64,000 bases of DNA from Leptasterias polaris. Lineage: Eukaryota; Echinodermata; Asteroidea; Forcipulatida; Asteriidae. The notes beneath the pieces are model-generated. The model was not told the origin of the DNA, searched no databases, and saw only the letters and a program-made list of their open reading frames with translations. The DNA is taken from assembly GCA_037783415.1 (NCBI GenBank), contig JAZGTN010000015.1:7079001-7143000 (forward strand), given 5' to 3'. Shown here piece by piece: positions 13,414 to 26,084 of this stretch. Position 1 is the first letter of the stretch; each line of letters starts with the position of its first letter. Both the position numbers and the translations under genes were made by a program.

Positions 13414-14183
13414 CTGTAGCTGGTAAACACTGCATCTCGTGGGGCAATTCAACTCGTCCTCACCACTGGGACAGTCATTCTGTTGATTACAAATCCGAGT
13501 TGACAAAATGCATTGACCATTTCTACACTGGAACTCATTCGACAAACAGCCAGGGCAATTCAACTCGTCCTCACCACTGGAACAGTCATTCTGTCGATTA
13601 CATATCTCAGTTGACAAAATGCATTGACCATCTCTGCACTGAAACTCATTCGATAAGCAGCCAGGGCAATTCAACTCGTCTTCACCACTGGAACAGTCAT
13701 TTTGGCGATTACAAATCTGAGTTGACAGAATGCATCTACCATCTCTGCACTGGAACTCACTCGACAAACAGCCAGGGCAATTCAACTCGTCTTCACCACT
13801 GGAACAGTCATTCTGTCGATTACAAATCTGAGTTGACAAAATGCATCTATCATCTCTGCACAGAAACTCATTCGACAAGCAACCACGGCAATTCAACTCG
13901 TCCTCACCACTGGGACAGTCATTTCGTCGATTACATATCTCAGTTGACAAAATGCATTGACCATCTCTGCACTGGAACTCATTTGATAAGCATCCAGGGC
14001 AATTCAACTCGTCCTCACCACTGGAACAGTCATTCTGTCGATTACAAATCCGAGTTGACAGAATGCATCTACCATCTCTGCACTGAAACTCATTCGATAA
14101 GCAGCCAGGGCAATTCAACTCGTCTTCTCCATCTGTGCAATCTGTCTCACCATCACAGCTTAATGGTATCGGCAAGCACGAAC
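13414..14183 (-). CDS. LDLa repeat exon expanded to six 111-bp units (left copy)
   Basis: This 770-bp exon encodes the end of one LDLa module and then six full units of 37 residues, each with six Cys and the acidic calcium-binding signature ([12 protein letters not shown]). The partner exon at 37,624-37,949 is 326 bp with two units. The difference is exactly 444 bp, or four units. The units are very similar to each other, so they probably spread by unequal exchange or slippage within the exon. The LDLa family binds Ca2+ and protein ligands through the conserved acidic residues, and those residues are kept in all units. The reading frame is open although the gene copy as a whole appears broken. 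Confidence 0.85.
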
Positions 14184-15490
14184 CTGAAAGGGAGAACCAA
14201 GTCAGGGAGATGATAAATATTACTCTCAATAATAAGAGACGGTTCTCTACATATACATGGCATTTATAAAGCATCATCACTACATCAAGATTGCAGCGCA
14301 TTTCCGGGTACAAATACTTTTTCAATACACTTGTTGAATTGCATGAAGAGTCAGATTCTCTGATACTAGAACCATTTTGTGTGTGGAATGTTTCCCTCTG
14401 AAATGAGTTCATACTCGAGAAAACTGTAACTGTAAAACATGGTAAACCTTAACAAAAATACAACAGCTGATTTTGGTTGTTACAACTAAAATTAAGGATA
14501 ATGTGTTTCATGCTGGAAATTATGCATGATTTTTTACCATTTTCTCCTGACTCACAACGAATTAAGCCACAATTTATGGTTAATCAAACGAAACCTAAAC
14601 ACTGTGTGTGCCTTTTTCGTCAACTCCACTAGTCCTGTATGATACTTTCGAACATTCTTTGTTTTAACGGCGCTTTGACAAAGCCCATACCTGTGTTGCA
14701 TCGAAATTGTCCAGTTGCACACTGTCTCCTCTGACAATATAACTGCGTCTCATCGGCTCCATCTGGGCAATCATTAGTAGTGTCACATACCCAATACCTG
14801 GGAATACATTTCCCACTTGGGCACTGGTACTGTTCTTCGTTGCAAACATTACTGAGGCAATTTCTCTCATCCTAGAAAATAAGAGAGACTTGTTAAAACT
14901 GAACACTAACCAAGCAATGGACTAGCATCTCAATAGTGAGTTAACGACAACAAACATACTCTAAATCATTTGACCAAATTAAAGATGCTCTTGGTCAATT
15001 CTCATCCATGTCAGTGATTTGGCTATTTTATATAGTAACTAAAGGTCCAAGTTTTCTATAAAAATGCAAAAACAGGAAAACAGTTATTATTTAGTATTAT
15101 CTCCACACACAAAAAATCATTAGCTTTACAAGAATCTAAAATTTACAGATAATCAGGACGGACTTCCGAAACCGGAATGCACCTTCCAAAATGGTATACT
15201 TAACTTGTGAATTAACTTTTTAATATGTCTATAAAAGTTGGCTCAACCTCCTTCTCTAAAACTACATTTTATTTTCTAAGGGGGTCGTTTATAATAATAT
15301 AATTTGTATATTATTCACAGCTCTCATAGTGCTCTTTACCAAGTAAGTTTTTATGGTCATTAATCAACTTGTGAAGTAAAAAAAAAGTACATCCTGCCTT
15401 TAATTAATTGGTTGTACGCTACTTACCTCTCCTCCTACACAGTCTCCCTGGTGCAGATCGCAGACAAAGGTGAAAGGTATGCAATGCCCA

Positions 15491-15675
15491 CAATTGCTGC
15501 TCGATATGGGGCAGAGGGAGGCCCCCCCTCTATTGTGTCTTCATTGTGTTCTGGGAATCTCAGGAATTCTTTTGAGAATTTTAGGGGGGTGCTTCTGTAT
15601 ACAAGAGGGAAGAGTGTGTTAGGGTTAGGGTTAGTTTGGGGGGGCCTCCCTCTGCCCCATATCGGGCATGGTATA
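15491..15675. mobile_element. 185-bp TIR element (MITE) inside LDLa exon 3 of the left copy
   Basis: Comparison with the right arm (36,279-36,400) shows a clean insertion. The element is flanked by an 8-bp direct duplication, AATGCCCA, at 15483-15490 and 15676-15683. Its ends carry imperfect inverted repeats of about 26-38 bp sharing the core CGATATGGGGCAGAGGGAGG. An 8-bp target duplication is typical of hAT-type transposition; calling it a non-autonomous hAT derivative is inference. It also contains a short TTAGGG-like tandem near 15617-15632. The insertion plus duplication adds 193 bp, which is not a multiple of three, and so shifts the LDLa reading frame. Confidence 0.9.
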
Positions 15676-16689
15676 AATGCCCATCATCACATCGGAACTG
15701 ACTACTGGCACACGAGTGTGTAAGTCGCTTCACTCTTGACCCTGTTATTGGAGTAGTGAATTAGAAAAGTGACACATCCAGTTTATGCCATTTTCCCCCT
15801 ATTGGAACTATGTTTCATTTTAGCTTAAATGAGTCGGGTTGTGAGACCACCGAACTGAAAGCAGTAACAATGGAAAGACTGGCTGTGTGTCGGGAGTGGT
15901 GCCAGTGTTTCCAGCGAGGTACAATTTGAGGAGGAGACCACAGGAAAATGCCTATGTCTAATAAAACTTAAATGAGTCAGATAATGCAAAATGTTTTTTT
16001 GAAACTATAATTTAATAAATCTTACCTTTATCGTTATTTACAAGATTTTCTGATGTTGCTTTTGGTATACGTCGAATCTGCATAGAAAAATAAAAAATAT
16101 AAAAAGTAAAAACGCAAATCATCTTTAATAAAGAGGGTTTCAAAGGTCAAATTCAATTTTAGTAATAAGCTCATTTTCAGATGGAGTCTCTTATTAAAGT
16201 GGGTAAATGCTTCTCTTCCCTCAAGTAAAAATGGTGGAAATCTTTTATTTGATATACTCTTTCACGGCGAAATTTGAAACATAACACCATTGGATATCAT
16301 TAACAAATGTGTCTGTACCTTCCAAGGAGAACATTTTGAGCCAGACAAAAAGTTCAAAGTCAGTGCTGTTTGTTTGAATGCTATCTTCAAAATTCAGGAA
16401 TGAACTAAAAATAATCCTGTACAAAAGTTTACAGATGCGTATAATTTGAAAAGCGACTTCATTGGATGTTTGAGATTGTTGATAACATGAACACTATATG
16501 CGAGTATCAAATACAGTGGCACTTTACTACATTTTATCCTGATGTTGGAGACTTGTAGTTGTTCCACTTTTGCAGGGCTATATCAATTGTAAAGTCAAAT
16601 GTTCATCGAAGATGCAAGCAAATAATGAAAGAAAACACCACTATTGTTTCACAGAATTGCCGGAGAAAGGCTTCATGCCGAAACCTTTC

Positions 16690-16840
16690 TCAGATTTAAA
16701 TTTGTTTGTGAAAATTTACTTTTTCTAAAACTACACTACTTCAAAAGGTGTCATTTCTAACAATGTTATAACTATCAACAGCTGTTCAGTGCTCTTCACC
16801 AAGTACGTTTTTATGGTCATTAGTTTTTTGAGTAACTACT
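16690..16840. repeat. Dispersed repeat truncated at the inner breakpoint of the left arm
   Basis: This is the same family as the repeats at 7,688 and 15,255. In the right arm the copy runs on past the corresponding point (35,150-35,172) into its terminal sequence. Here it stops at GTAACTACT and is followed at once by DIRS polymerase sequence. That makes this repeat the place where arm homology ends and a likely breakpoint of the rearrangement. Confidence 0.65.
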
Positions 16841-16864
16841 AACTAGGGAAATTTTGTCATTTGG

Positions 16865-17302
16865 TTAAGGGTTTCCCACCTCCCAGGGTCGGAAAACGTC
16901 GCAGCCGATTATGCATATCGACATTTCAGAGATGATTTGGAATGGAAACTGGACCCTTGTGTTTTTCAAGGAATAACCGAAATTTTTGTCATGCCGGATG
17001 TTGATTTATTCGCATCTAGGCTTAACTACCAAGTGAATTCATATATATCTTGGCGGGCAGACCCGTGCTCTGCACACATAGATGCATTTACACTAGACTG
17101 GTCTGGTTTTACATGCTTCTACGCATTCCCGCCGTTTTGCCTTATTGAAAGGGTACTAACAAAAATCGAGCACGATGGTGCGAAAGGTATTCTTGTCGCA
17201 CCTTTATGGCACACCCAATCTTGGTTTCCGAAAATGCTTAAACTGCTCAGTGTTGTAGGTCTCGAGACCTGGTCTCGGTCTCCCCCCCGTGCAAGTGTCT
17301 AA
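16865..17302 (+). mobile_element. DIRS-type retrotransposon fragment (RNase H region)
   Basis: Translation gives the end of an RNase H domain (LPGSENVAADYAYRHF) and then a conserved DIRS block with DLFASRLNYQ, SWRADP, DAFTLDWSG and FYAFPPFCLI, running to about residue 100 of the frame 16,937-17,302. This block follows RNase H in DIRS and related tyrosine-recombinase retrotransposons. No reverse transcriptase or recombinase is attached, so it is a short fragment. It begins at the inner boundary of the left duplication arm, while another DIRS fragment lies outside the right arm at 48.2 kb. Both are on the + strand, but I cannot show they are from one insertion. Confidence 0.85.
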
Positions 17303-17459
17303 AGGCAGCCGTGTGGCCCTGCAGTCGCCACTTTGAGGCACTAGTGAGTACGGGCTTTTTGGGTCTAAGGGAAGATTTACACCTGTCGCAGTTTGATTAT
17401 GGTTTCCCATGGATAATAATTTGTGATTTTAATAAAACAAACCATAACTAGTTGGCCGA

Positions 17460-20400
17460 AGGTTAAATTGAAGTGCTTTTACATTGCAACGTGTAATAAA
17501 ATGCTTAAATACGTTGTAACTCAATGAATTTGTAAATAAATATTATATGAAAAACTACATACCCGTGCATGCGTTTTATTACTGTTTTGCCGTTTGTTTG
17601 TGTAAATGTCCGTTGGTTTGATTTGTTTTAAACAGTGTAGGCTACAAGTATGAATAACAAATTTAGAATGTTTTAGGGAATTTAGTTATCCTGGTTGTGT
17701 TATAAACTCACGCCATGCCAACAACGCAACCTTGTGCGCACGTTTTTTAAGCGGGGGATATACACAGAAAGCCAGGGGTTCGTTGAACGGCTCGAGGTAT
17801 TTTAGCTGTTAGAGTATCATAGCAAACTTGTTGATGGACGAAAGCGATTACAAATTGGGCCATATAGTTGTGGTCAGGCGTCATATGTTACCATAGCAAC
17901 CGTTTGTTTTGCTTTAAGACAAACGTTTAGAGTGTTTTCGGAAGTCTTTGTCCACAACATTTCTACTATCCCCGTCCCCCCACCCCAAAATAACCCCCAA
18001 AACAATATTAAAATAAAATAACTTATGGTAGTGATGTGTCACGTGATAGTGTTAAATGTATTAAAATGGCCGCCATATATCCGGCGGCCATCATCAACTT
18101 TCGATTTTGTCTTATCAGCACCCCCCCCCCCCGTTCCGTATATCCAAAACAGCCATGTTTTTGTTTATTAATGTTAAATAGCTTGCATTCTGCATTCTGT
18201 AAGTGTCACTTAATTTCACTAGCCCAGCTCACATAAACTTGCCCCACTTTGCTTTCGCATTAAATATCTGGGCCTTCCAGAACGCGGACGCAAACGAAAA
18301 CCAAGCGGAAAATATTACTTCACAACTGTCTGCTAAGCAGAAATGAGCAGGGTACCAGTCACAAATTGTACGTGTGACGTGATAGTTTGGCTGGTAACCT
18401 TATTCTGGTGAGCATAATTTTGTGTGCTAAGCTATTTTTCATGCTTTAAGCAGCTATACGAAACTGGGCCTAGGACACACGGGACAGGACCCAATTTCAT
18501 AAACTCTGTAAGCAAACAGTACTAAACGCAAGCCAAGCAAAAGACAACCATCTTGGTGGTGGGCGTCTCTTGTAAGCTGAATTGAAATCCATGCGTTCTG
18601 TCAACTTTCCTATCGTAATACACTTGTGCTTACTCATATTCTGTAATTTGCTTATGGTAAAAGTTTCATGAAAATTGACCCTCCCATTGTTATATAAGTT
18701 GCACATCCATGCGTGCGCAGTAACAGTTGGCAAAATGAGAGAACATCGCGCCTTTTTGATCGTGGCGTGACGCATGCGCGTTTGTGCGTCTGCCTAGTGG
18801 ACAACTCTATGGCGTTTCTTAACAATAGTATCTGTAAGCATGCGTGAATGTAATTAGCATATTCATCAAAAGGCTAATTGGATCCTTATAAAACTGAGGT
18901 AATGTTGATTATTAATAGTTCCCAATACGCCATCAATACGGGTAACTCTAAGGTTTGGTCTTGAATCTGCGTCAAGCGTTCTAATTTCCAGCTAGTTAGT
19001 TCATTGACCAATCATGCAAAAAGTTAACTCCCGCATATAGCTGGCCAACATGACGTCAGGTGGGAACTATCTATAAACCCCAAAGGGGTGGGGTTTCTCA
19101 AACTTAGGTTGAATAATTAAGACGCCAGGAGACGAAGTCGGATGATAGGACGCTATGCAATAATTGGTTCAGTTACCGCAGAGGGATGGGGGGGTGTAAA
19201 CAATAGTCCTGAAGTTCAGGGAACAAATCCGGCAGTTTGAGGAATTGAAGACAACATCAGCTTCGTCTACTGGATGTTATCAAGATGGGAATACAATTCT
19301 TAGATGTTACTATACAAATTATTTTGTTCGATTTCAAACCTATTCCGCAAAGGGGGGGGGGGGTGAGGTTAAAACATCTTCAGTGCCTAGATGCGACGAT
19401 AAGAGGAGGATGCTGAGATTGCTACATCAATAAAGTGAAAATGATGATGCCACAACTAGTTTGGGAGAAATGAAGGCAACATCAACAGTTAATGTGACTG
19501 GATGCAGGAGACAGGTGGGTTCAAAAACACTATTATTACAACTACAAAATGTTTGGGTGGGTGTGGGGAGGGGTGTTCAAACGGGTGTTGCATGGAATTC
19601 AGGACAATATCAACCATGTTTGGGTGCTAGGAGACGGGCGGGGTTGTTTTGAAATTACTCGTTCAAATTCAAACCGCCCAGAAATTGGGGGGGGGGGGTG
19701 TCAAAACTATGCTTGGAGACGGGGCTTAACGTTCAGACTGATACTTTTTCACATGGAGATGCTGCCGCAATAAATTACCAGTTATTATAACGGATTGTGG
19801 GGCCCTATGATAGGTTTTGTAATCTCTATATTATGGTGAAAATGGGTTTTAGGTTTTGAATGAGACTCGTAAGAGTAATTAAACACAAACTTCCTTTAGA
19901 CCAATTGAAGTTGTTTCTAGCGTGGTCTAAGGGGAGCCCATCCCATAGAACTAGTTGTATTATTCAAATACCATTCTTTCTTCGGAAAGACTAGAGAATG
20001 AATCATTCTTTAAGATTGGTTAAACAATTGTTTTAATCCAAGACATCATCCACCCTCAAAATCGTTAAAAAAAATAACTTTGTAGTGTAGGACCCTCTAC
20101 CCCTTGTGTACTTCAGTTTTTTGACGCAATTGCGCGATTTTTTCGAATGCGTCTTTGAAGTTTACCGTCGCTTATTTTCTTAATATAGGGCCCCGTTTGC
20201 TCATTTATTTTTTTATGAAGTAATAAAATATTCATTAACACTTCAGTACAACAATATTTTAAAATGCGGCACCTAAAACCCAAGAAATTTGCAAAATCTG
20301 AGAGGTTCAAGTAGTTTAAATTCGGCAATAAATCTTGGTCTAAAAGATACACAATTTTACAGTTATCACTTGCATTTTAAAAATATCCATTTGAATGTTG

Positions 20401-22294
20401 ACCCAATTTTTTTCTGATACCAACAAAACAGTAGAATAAATAAAATTTGCATTTTAGTACAAAATATTGGGAAAAAAACTACTTTTTAAACCATTTTAGT
20501 GATTTTTGTGGTCTAAAGGTGAGCCTGTCCTGCCATATTTCCAATTGCTACATCCGACAAACAAGGAACAAAACAAAACCCACTTCAACCAAATTGTTGT
20601 ATGATCATCAAATCTTCATCCTCTGTCTATTGGACAACTTTTGCCACACATTTAAAGGTTAGATTATAGTTATTTCAAAAATTGTGCTGCTCGCGCTCAT
20701 TTTCGAGAGTTTCGAGACACTGGCTCACTTTCACCGCAAGAGGGCTCCCTTTTTGGTCTAACGGTTTAACCCTGGAAATGCACATAGGCCGTTGTCAGGG
20801 TCGCTCGATCAATGAAACGTACAATACGTGATTGAAGATGAGTTTTCCTCAAGTACTTTTAATAATATCAAATAAAATCCCACAAATTCCCTAAAGTCTG
20901 TTTATTTGAGCCGTATTTGGTATGTTAGTTGCTTACAAAAAAAGGTGAACATTTATTTGTATTTTTGCCCTCCACATCCCAACGTCTTTTTGGGGGTCTA
21001 AGAGTTTCAATTAATTAATGTCACTCTCTTTGCAATTTGATTGGCTGAAAGTTGTTGTTATTATGTTAAAGACCATTTAAAGTGTTTAAATAGCCCACAG
21101 CTATATTCTAAACAGCCGTTGGTGATCAGCTCGTTCAAGTAAGTCAAAAATATTCATACTCATAGATTTTTTTATTATAAATAAGTTTACTCCCAACAAA
21201 GAATAGAAAATACAGTAAATTGTTTTCACACACGGTCCCGAGATGGGACAAGTTATTTGCATGGGGAATTCGAATGGGGACAATTGATGATTATCTATAG
21301 TGAGCCTAAACTATAATTCTTAACCATTAGTAACCGTTAGAAATGTATATTGTGCGATGAAATCTACGCACCATCATTAAGACAGGACAATCACTACTGA
21401 GCTAAGGCGGAGGATGGGGATCAAAGTTCAGAATGTTAATTTTTAGAGGACATTCAAGAGATTCATGAGTCAATGTTTGGCGAGCAGCTAAATCTATGTA
21501 AGCCTGTGGTAATTGGTTGTAAGCCTTTGGTATTAATGAGCAGTTTGGGAAGTAAAAGCAATGATGATGCAAGTACAAAATGTGCACATTCCACTTTATT
21601 ATTTAATCCTTGAACTTCAAATTGGATTTAAGCAGGAAGACTATCATGCCTGCTAGTTAAAAAGATCAATGGGGGATTTCCCTTATATATTGATCACCAA
21701 ATGAAGTTATCTACTGCTACTAGATAGTGGGGTTGAGTTGTTCTGAATGCATGCTTTCACAACACTGTAGGGTAAAAAATATAGAGATATTAACTAAGAG
21801 AACTTGTTTTTTTCTTCAAATTTTTATTAATTTTGTGGTTACTATTACTCCTTGAACATGTAGAAATTTGGGGATTCCATACGCAAGTTCCATTAAATAA
21901 TACTACATACTGATTAGAAAGTTTAATATTATTAACATTTTTATTACAATTTCAATTTAAAAAGGGAAAGAGCTAAGAGAGCATCATGTCCAAGGTAAGT
22001 GTGAGTACTTTAGACAATGCCATGAAACTTTATATTGACAAACCATACAGTACATTACCAAGTTGTTTTGCCAACACAAATTTTCCCATGATGTAGACAA
22101 TAGTTACATCCAACATTTTTGTTACAATAAAAATTTATTTGTCACCACTTAGTATCTTATATATATATTTTTTTTTCAAGATTGTTTGTGTCTCACTGCA
22201 TCTATGTTGAAATCTAACAGTAGGTTAAAAAAAAGTATCTTCAAATAATTTTAAAAAGATAAATTACCTACAAATTTGTCGTGGACAAAACAAT
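17460..22294. other. No gene recognised; spacer DNA with G/C homopolymers
   Basis: I see no exon with family resemblance. C-runs lie at about 18,121-18,132, and G-runs near 19,352-19,362 and 19,687-19,696. Between 19,190 and 19,760 similar phrases recur (such as GAAGACAACATCAGC, GAAGGCAACATCAACAG and GACAATATCAACCATG), suggesting a decayed tandem repeat with G-run spacers of roughly 150-200 bp. Sequence near 18,485 resembles the end of a dispersed repeat family starting CCCAATTTCAT. Confidence 0.5.
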
Positions 22295-22476
22295 TTATCT
22301 TCAAGCAAACCTGAATCCTCGATTCTGATTGGTCAATCCATAGCAACAAGAGTGTGATATTAACCCACATTTTTGGAAAGTGTTCCACAGCCCATTTCAC
22401 ACCCTGTTCTAACACAATCTTATAATGCTATTTTTCCGTATTCATCGAATGCGTGTCAAGTTTGCTTGAAGATAAA
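22295..22476. mobile_element. MITE copy 1 (TTATCTTCAAGCAAAC ends)
   Basis: The ends are inverted repeats: TTATCTTCAAGCAAAC at the left and GTTTGCTTGAAGATAA-like sequence at the right. The interior shares GATTCTGATTGGTC and CCATAGCAACAAG with three other copies at about 25,809, 26,085 and 27,881. It has no coding capacity. The terminal structure and copy number support a non-autonomous DNA element; its autonomous partner is not in the window. Confidence 0.7.
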
Positions 22477-22686
22477 CTTGTTATCACACACGCGCTTGTG
22501 AAATACCTAAAAGTTAAGCCCGTATGCGTCCCATTTCAAACTCGGCCTTCAGCCTCGTTTGATAAGGGATGCAGAAGTGCCTTTTTTCCGAATTCCAGGA
22601 GCGTGTGTTTGATAACTATTTGCAATATTAAAAGTCCACAAAAATTACATTACATGTTACATGATTAATTTTGAACTAAGGTACAG

Positions 22687-25133
22687 AGATTATTGGAGGG
22701 GCTTTCAAACGGTGGAGGATGTGAGCAAAATCAAGAGGATGAAGACGAAGATGTAAACGAAGAGGTAGATCAACAAAGCAATGAGAATGAAACCGATGAC
22801 AGCATGGACGAGGGAGAAGTGGAAGAATTAGACCCTGGAGAAGGAGTAGATGAAGATGAAGGAGAAGGAGAAGGAGGAGGAGTAGATGAAGATGAAGAGG
22901 AAGAAGTAGATGAAGACATAGAGGAAGGAGATGAAGAAGAAGAGGAAGAGGTAGAAGAGATGGACGAGGTAGACGAGTCAAGGGAGAAAAAGTCGACCAG
23001 CAGAAAGCAGAAAGGTCCTGTCAACATTTTTATGCCTAGTGAAAGGCGCCTCGAGATGGCAAGAAAATACAAAAGTCAGAGAAAGTCCTCAAGCAAACCA
23101 GTAAGACTAAACAAATTTGTATTTCTGTTCATTGTACCAATTTCTTTTTTCTAGTAGACACATACAACTTTCTCTGACCTGTGTCAACTCTTCTTTGAAA
23201 TCTTTAAGAACTTGAGAAAACAATAGATCCCTGTACTGATGACGTCGCAGTTTGCTTACTTCATTGCTTATGGGTTTTAACTGGGTACCACTGCATTCCT
23301 GACAGTTGAGCAGAGACGTTGTTTCCAATTCTTCTGCAAAGTGATAAACAAACTTTGATGTTATCAGTACTAAGGTCTAATGAAGTGACAAAGTGGGCGT
23401 TTTGGTTACTTTGCATTTCTTTATGTGGTGTAATTTAAATCTTTACAATTTATTTTTTACAAGAAAGAAAACAAATTAAGCACTGTGGTGAATTCAATGA
23501 AATTTTTTATGATAAACCCTCAACATTGTTTTCAATAATTTACTCATTGAATTTTGCTAATGTCCAATTGAAGCATTACCTTTAACTTCATTGTTACATT
23601 TTTGTACCATGCCAGATATGTGGCAGTGTGTCCCCCAAAGTGTGACATGCTTTAACACACTATTTTCCTCTTGTACAGAAGTACCCCATAAAATCCTCTA
23701 AAGAATAGGATTCCAAGGAAACAATTGACACAATAGGGAAGGTGGGGGGGGACACACAATACACATAATACACATTTTTGTAAAGTGTTCCAAAGACACA
23801 TATTAATTGCTACTACTGATCATTTTCCTAAATAACTTTTTCCAAATTTGTATTTTCTGCCATTTTTAGTCAAAGCGAGTAGCCAGGAAATGTCCCCTGT
23901 GCCCCGATAAGGAAGTTCTCTTTCTGGCACAGCACCTCCGAAGATTTCATAAGATTTTGGACCAGCAAAAACGAATGAAAGTGATTGGACAATCTAGAAA
24001 AGTGTAAGTACATGCTTTGTATGCCCTTTAAAGAGAGGTTACATCATTTGCAGTCATCTAAACGAATTACTCTTAAGTTACTACAAAAAACTTACTTGAC
24101 TGAAATACATATTGTTCCCTAGTATCCAGGGAAATTGTTTCTTCAGTTGATATTTCATTTTAGAGAAAAATGAAATTTTGTGTCATTTTGAAGTGATGGC
24201 CGGTCGACCAACGTTTGACTGTGTGAGTTTTAATACAAGGTCTGTATGTAAACAGGTCGATTGAACCATTTTTCATACTAAATCCTACCCAACAAACCCA
24301 CATTTTATGGAAAAATACAAGATTTACCATTGTTGAAGTGTCGCTTTTATAGCCAAAATTATCTTCCTCAAACAAAATGCCTCAACAAAATCTGTCACGA
24401 AGGCGACATCAACAAAAAAAGAAGAGTATTCAATCATTTCTGGTAACCTTGGGTTCCCAAGTACATTAAATTCTCGCCAGACATACACAGTCACTAACTA
24501 AACAGAATGTTTGTGCCTTCATTTTTATGAAATTTAGATCCAATAGTGAGCCCAAAATAAAGTTTAATCAGACAGACTAATTAATGTCTATGAGATCTTT
24601 ACATGTCCTTGCTTTTATTTTCTAACAGATTGCCTATATCAAAACCCCAAAAGGAAGGTTGTAGACACTATGAGAGACGTGTAGCAGATTGCCCGGTCGC
24701 CGGATGCTATGGGAAAGGTTACAAAAGGATTGACACTCATTTGTGGTACAAGCATGAACTAGATGTAAGTAACCCCTCCTCCAATGTCTCCCTTCCGTTT
24801 TCAAGCTCATCCGACGAACTGCAGTCAACCTAAGCCCAAGCCATTGCAACCTTTCCCCTTCAGAGACCAGAGTGCTTCCCTCTGGTATGAACATTGTCCT
24901 TTACTGCATTTCCACACCCTAAAACCGACCACTCCATCTCTCAATTACAAGATATATTGATGTGATAACATTAGCACTTACCAATCCTTGCGCATTGTTT
25001 CAGAGGGATTCAGCAGAATACAAACATTACATGAGCCTGGTGAAGAAGACCAAACAGAGCATCACCAGCAGTTCCAACAACATGAGCACCCATGAAATTG
25101 AGTCGGATGAGGAAAATGAAAAAGAGAATGATG
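22687..25133 (+). CDS. Partial gene: acidic protein with two C2H2 zinc fingers
   Basis: Four phase-compatible exons are 22687-23100, 23870-24003, 24629-24764 and 25004-25133, each with AG acceptor and GT donor. The first has no ATG in frame and follows an acceptor (TACAG), so it is internal and the start exon is missing. The product begins with about 100 residues very rich in Asp and Glu and then a basic segment. Next come a C-x2-C-x10-H-x4-H finger (CPLCPDKEVLFLAQHLRRFH) and a C-x4-C-x10-H-x4-H finger, and then a polar acidic tail. It probably acts in the nucleus, but no target can be named. No clear continuation is seen after 25,133 except a decayed block at 28,190-28,404. It could be a host gene, or the zinc-finger part of an old recombinase-bearing transposon. 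Confidence 0.6.
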
Positions 25134-25808
25134 GTAAATACACCTTTTTATATATAAATAAAATTATATACTGATTCAAAAGATTATTTAACATGGCAAA
25201 ACCTTTTTTGTTTTGATTTGAGCAGGAAAATATAGAATCAAAATTATACAGAAAAATGAATTAAAAAATTAATAAAAGCAACCTGGTAACAAATGTAAAC
25301 AGTGCCGTGTACTCAGTGCCGAGTTCAGATGGTTTCATAAATTAAAATGCTTCTAGGCCCCCATAACAGGGGCAACACTATTACAATGTTGTTTGAGGAG
25401 CCTACAGTACTTTGTTTGAAATGGTGCATCATACACATAGAATAAAAGAATAAATAACACTTGTGGCAGAGTATAATAAACCATACACAAAGGGAGCCTT
25501 TATATTATACACGTAACATTTTTCATTTTTCAAAATGTAGCCGGGAAAATGTAGCCCGAGCTGAACACAATCTCAGTGAACTCAAACCATACTTGGTGAA
25601 CAAAATATTTGATAGACTTTAAGGAGGTTGTCACCCCCATTGAAAATACATCAAGTGTTTACTGTAATTCATTAATGCACAATTACGTGTCTTTGTTTAC
25701 GTAGTGTAGTAGTGGATCAATATGGGTATAACAATATATGTTTTAAACATTTCTATTCATCATGAAGTTCTCAACATGTTTCAGTGAAAGGAGAAAGCAT
25801 GCATGGTT

Positions 25809-25972
25809 TTTATCTTCAAACAAACTTGAATCAATGATTCTGATTGGTGGATCCATAGCAACAAGCATGTGAAACCTATTGCACGGCCAACATCAAATAA
25901 TGTTCTATAGCGCACTGTTCTTACTTTGTGTATTGCTATTTAAAGCTATGCGTAAAGATTGCTTGAAAATAA
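25809..25972. mobile_element. MITE copy 2, same family as 22,295
   Basis: It begins TTTATCTTCAAACAAAC, has GATTCTGATTGGTGGATCC and CCATAGCAACAAGC inside, and ends with GATTGCTTGAAAATAA. It is more diverged at the ends than copy 1. Confidence 0.65.
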
Positions 25973-26084
25973 TTTTGTTATTACGGGAATTCAGAAAAAT
26001 ATAGTGGAACTGCATCCCATATCCAACAAGGCTAACATGGCACAAATATACCCTATATTTGTCTGCCCTTGTGTGATAACTAAT

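Larger units (their letters stand above)
5116..16077 (-). pseudogene. Truncated inverted copy of the LDLa membrane-protein gene (exons 2-11)
   Basis: Exons in transcription order on the - strand are 16077-16026, 15741-15427, 14871-14691, 14183-13414, 12979-12874, 11946-11824, 10909-10787, 10353-10306, 6379-6299 and 5537-5116 (stop). Each has splice signals and phase matching the intact copy at 33,047-46,094. No counterpart of exon 1, which encodes the start codon and membrane anchor, is found upstream, because homology to the other arm stops at 16,840. Exon 3 is 193 bp longer than its partner because of a small transposon, which breaks the frame. Exon 5 keeps six full 37-residue LDLa units against two in the other copy. 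I call it a pseudogene because it lacks the start exon and exon 3 is frameshifted. Use of an unknown first exon with skipping of exon 3 is possible but would break the phase. Confidence 0.85.
4113..16840 (-). repeat. Left arm of a 12-kb inverted duplication
   Basis: This whole stretch reappears in reverse complement at 35,172-47,062. Homology starts at the outer end in sequence reading ACGTCGATGTGAATTAAGC (matched by the complement near 47,040-47,062). It ends inside a dispersed repeat at 16,690-16,840, directly before a DIRS fragment. Colinearity holds across all ten shared exons and across the introns. Differences are point changes plus discrete indels: 444 bp of extra LDLa units in exon 5, a 185-bp TIR element with its 8-bp duplication in exon 3, about 90 bp extra near 8,420-8,510, and 21 bp fewer in exon 10. 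The pattern fits a real, somewhat aged duplication rather than an identical assembly echo, though a misjoined second haplotype cannot be excluded from sequence alone. Confidence 0.95.

Noticed and set aside
13500..14213. 237-residue open frame on the + strand across the LDLa repeats
   Set aside because: It is the antisense of a repetitive LDLa exon; the regular repeats keep the opposite strand open by chance.
15612..15640. TTAGGG-like run as a telomere scar
   Set aside because: Only about two and a half units, and it lies inside a transposon of known boundaries, so it is part of the element rather than a telomere relic.
22676..23072. Leu-rich and Ser-rich open frames on the - strand
   Set aside because: They are antisense readings of a Glu/Asp-rich exon (GAA/GAT repeats).
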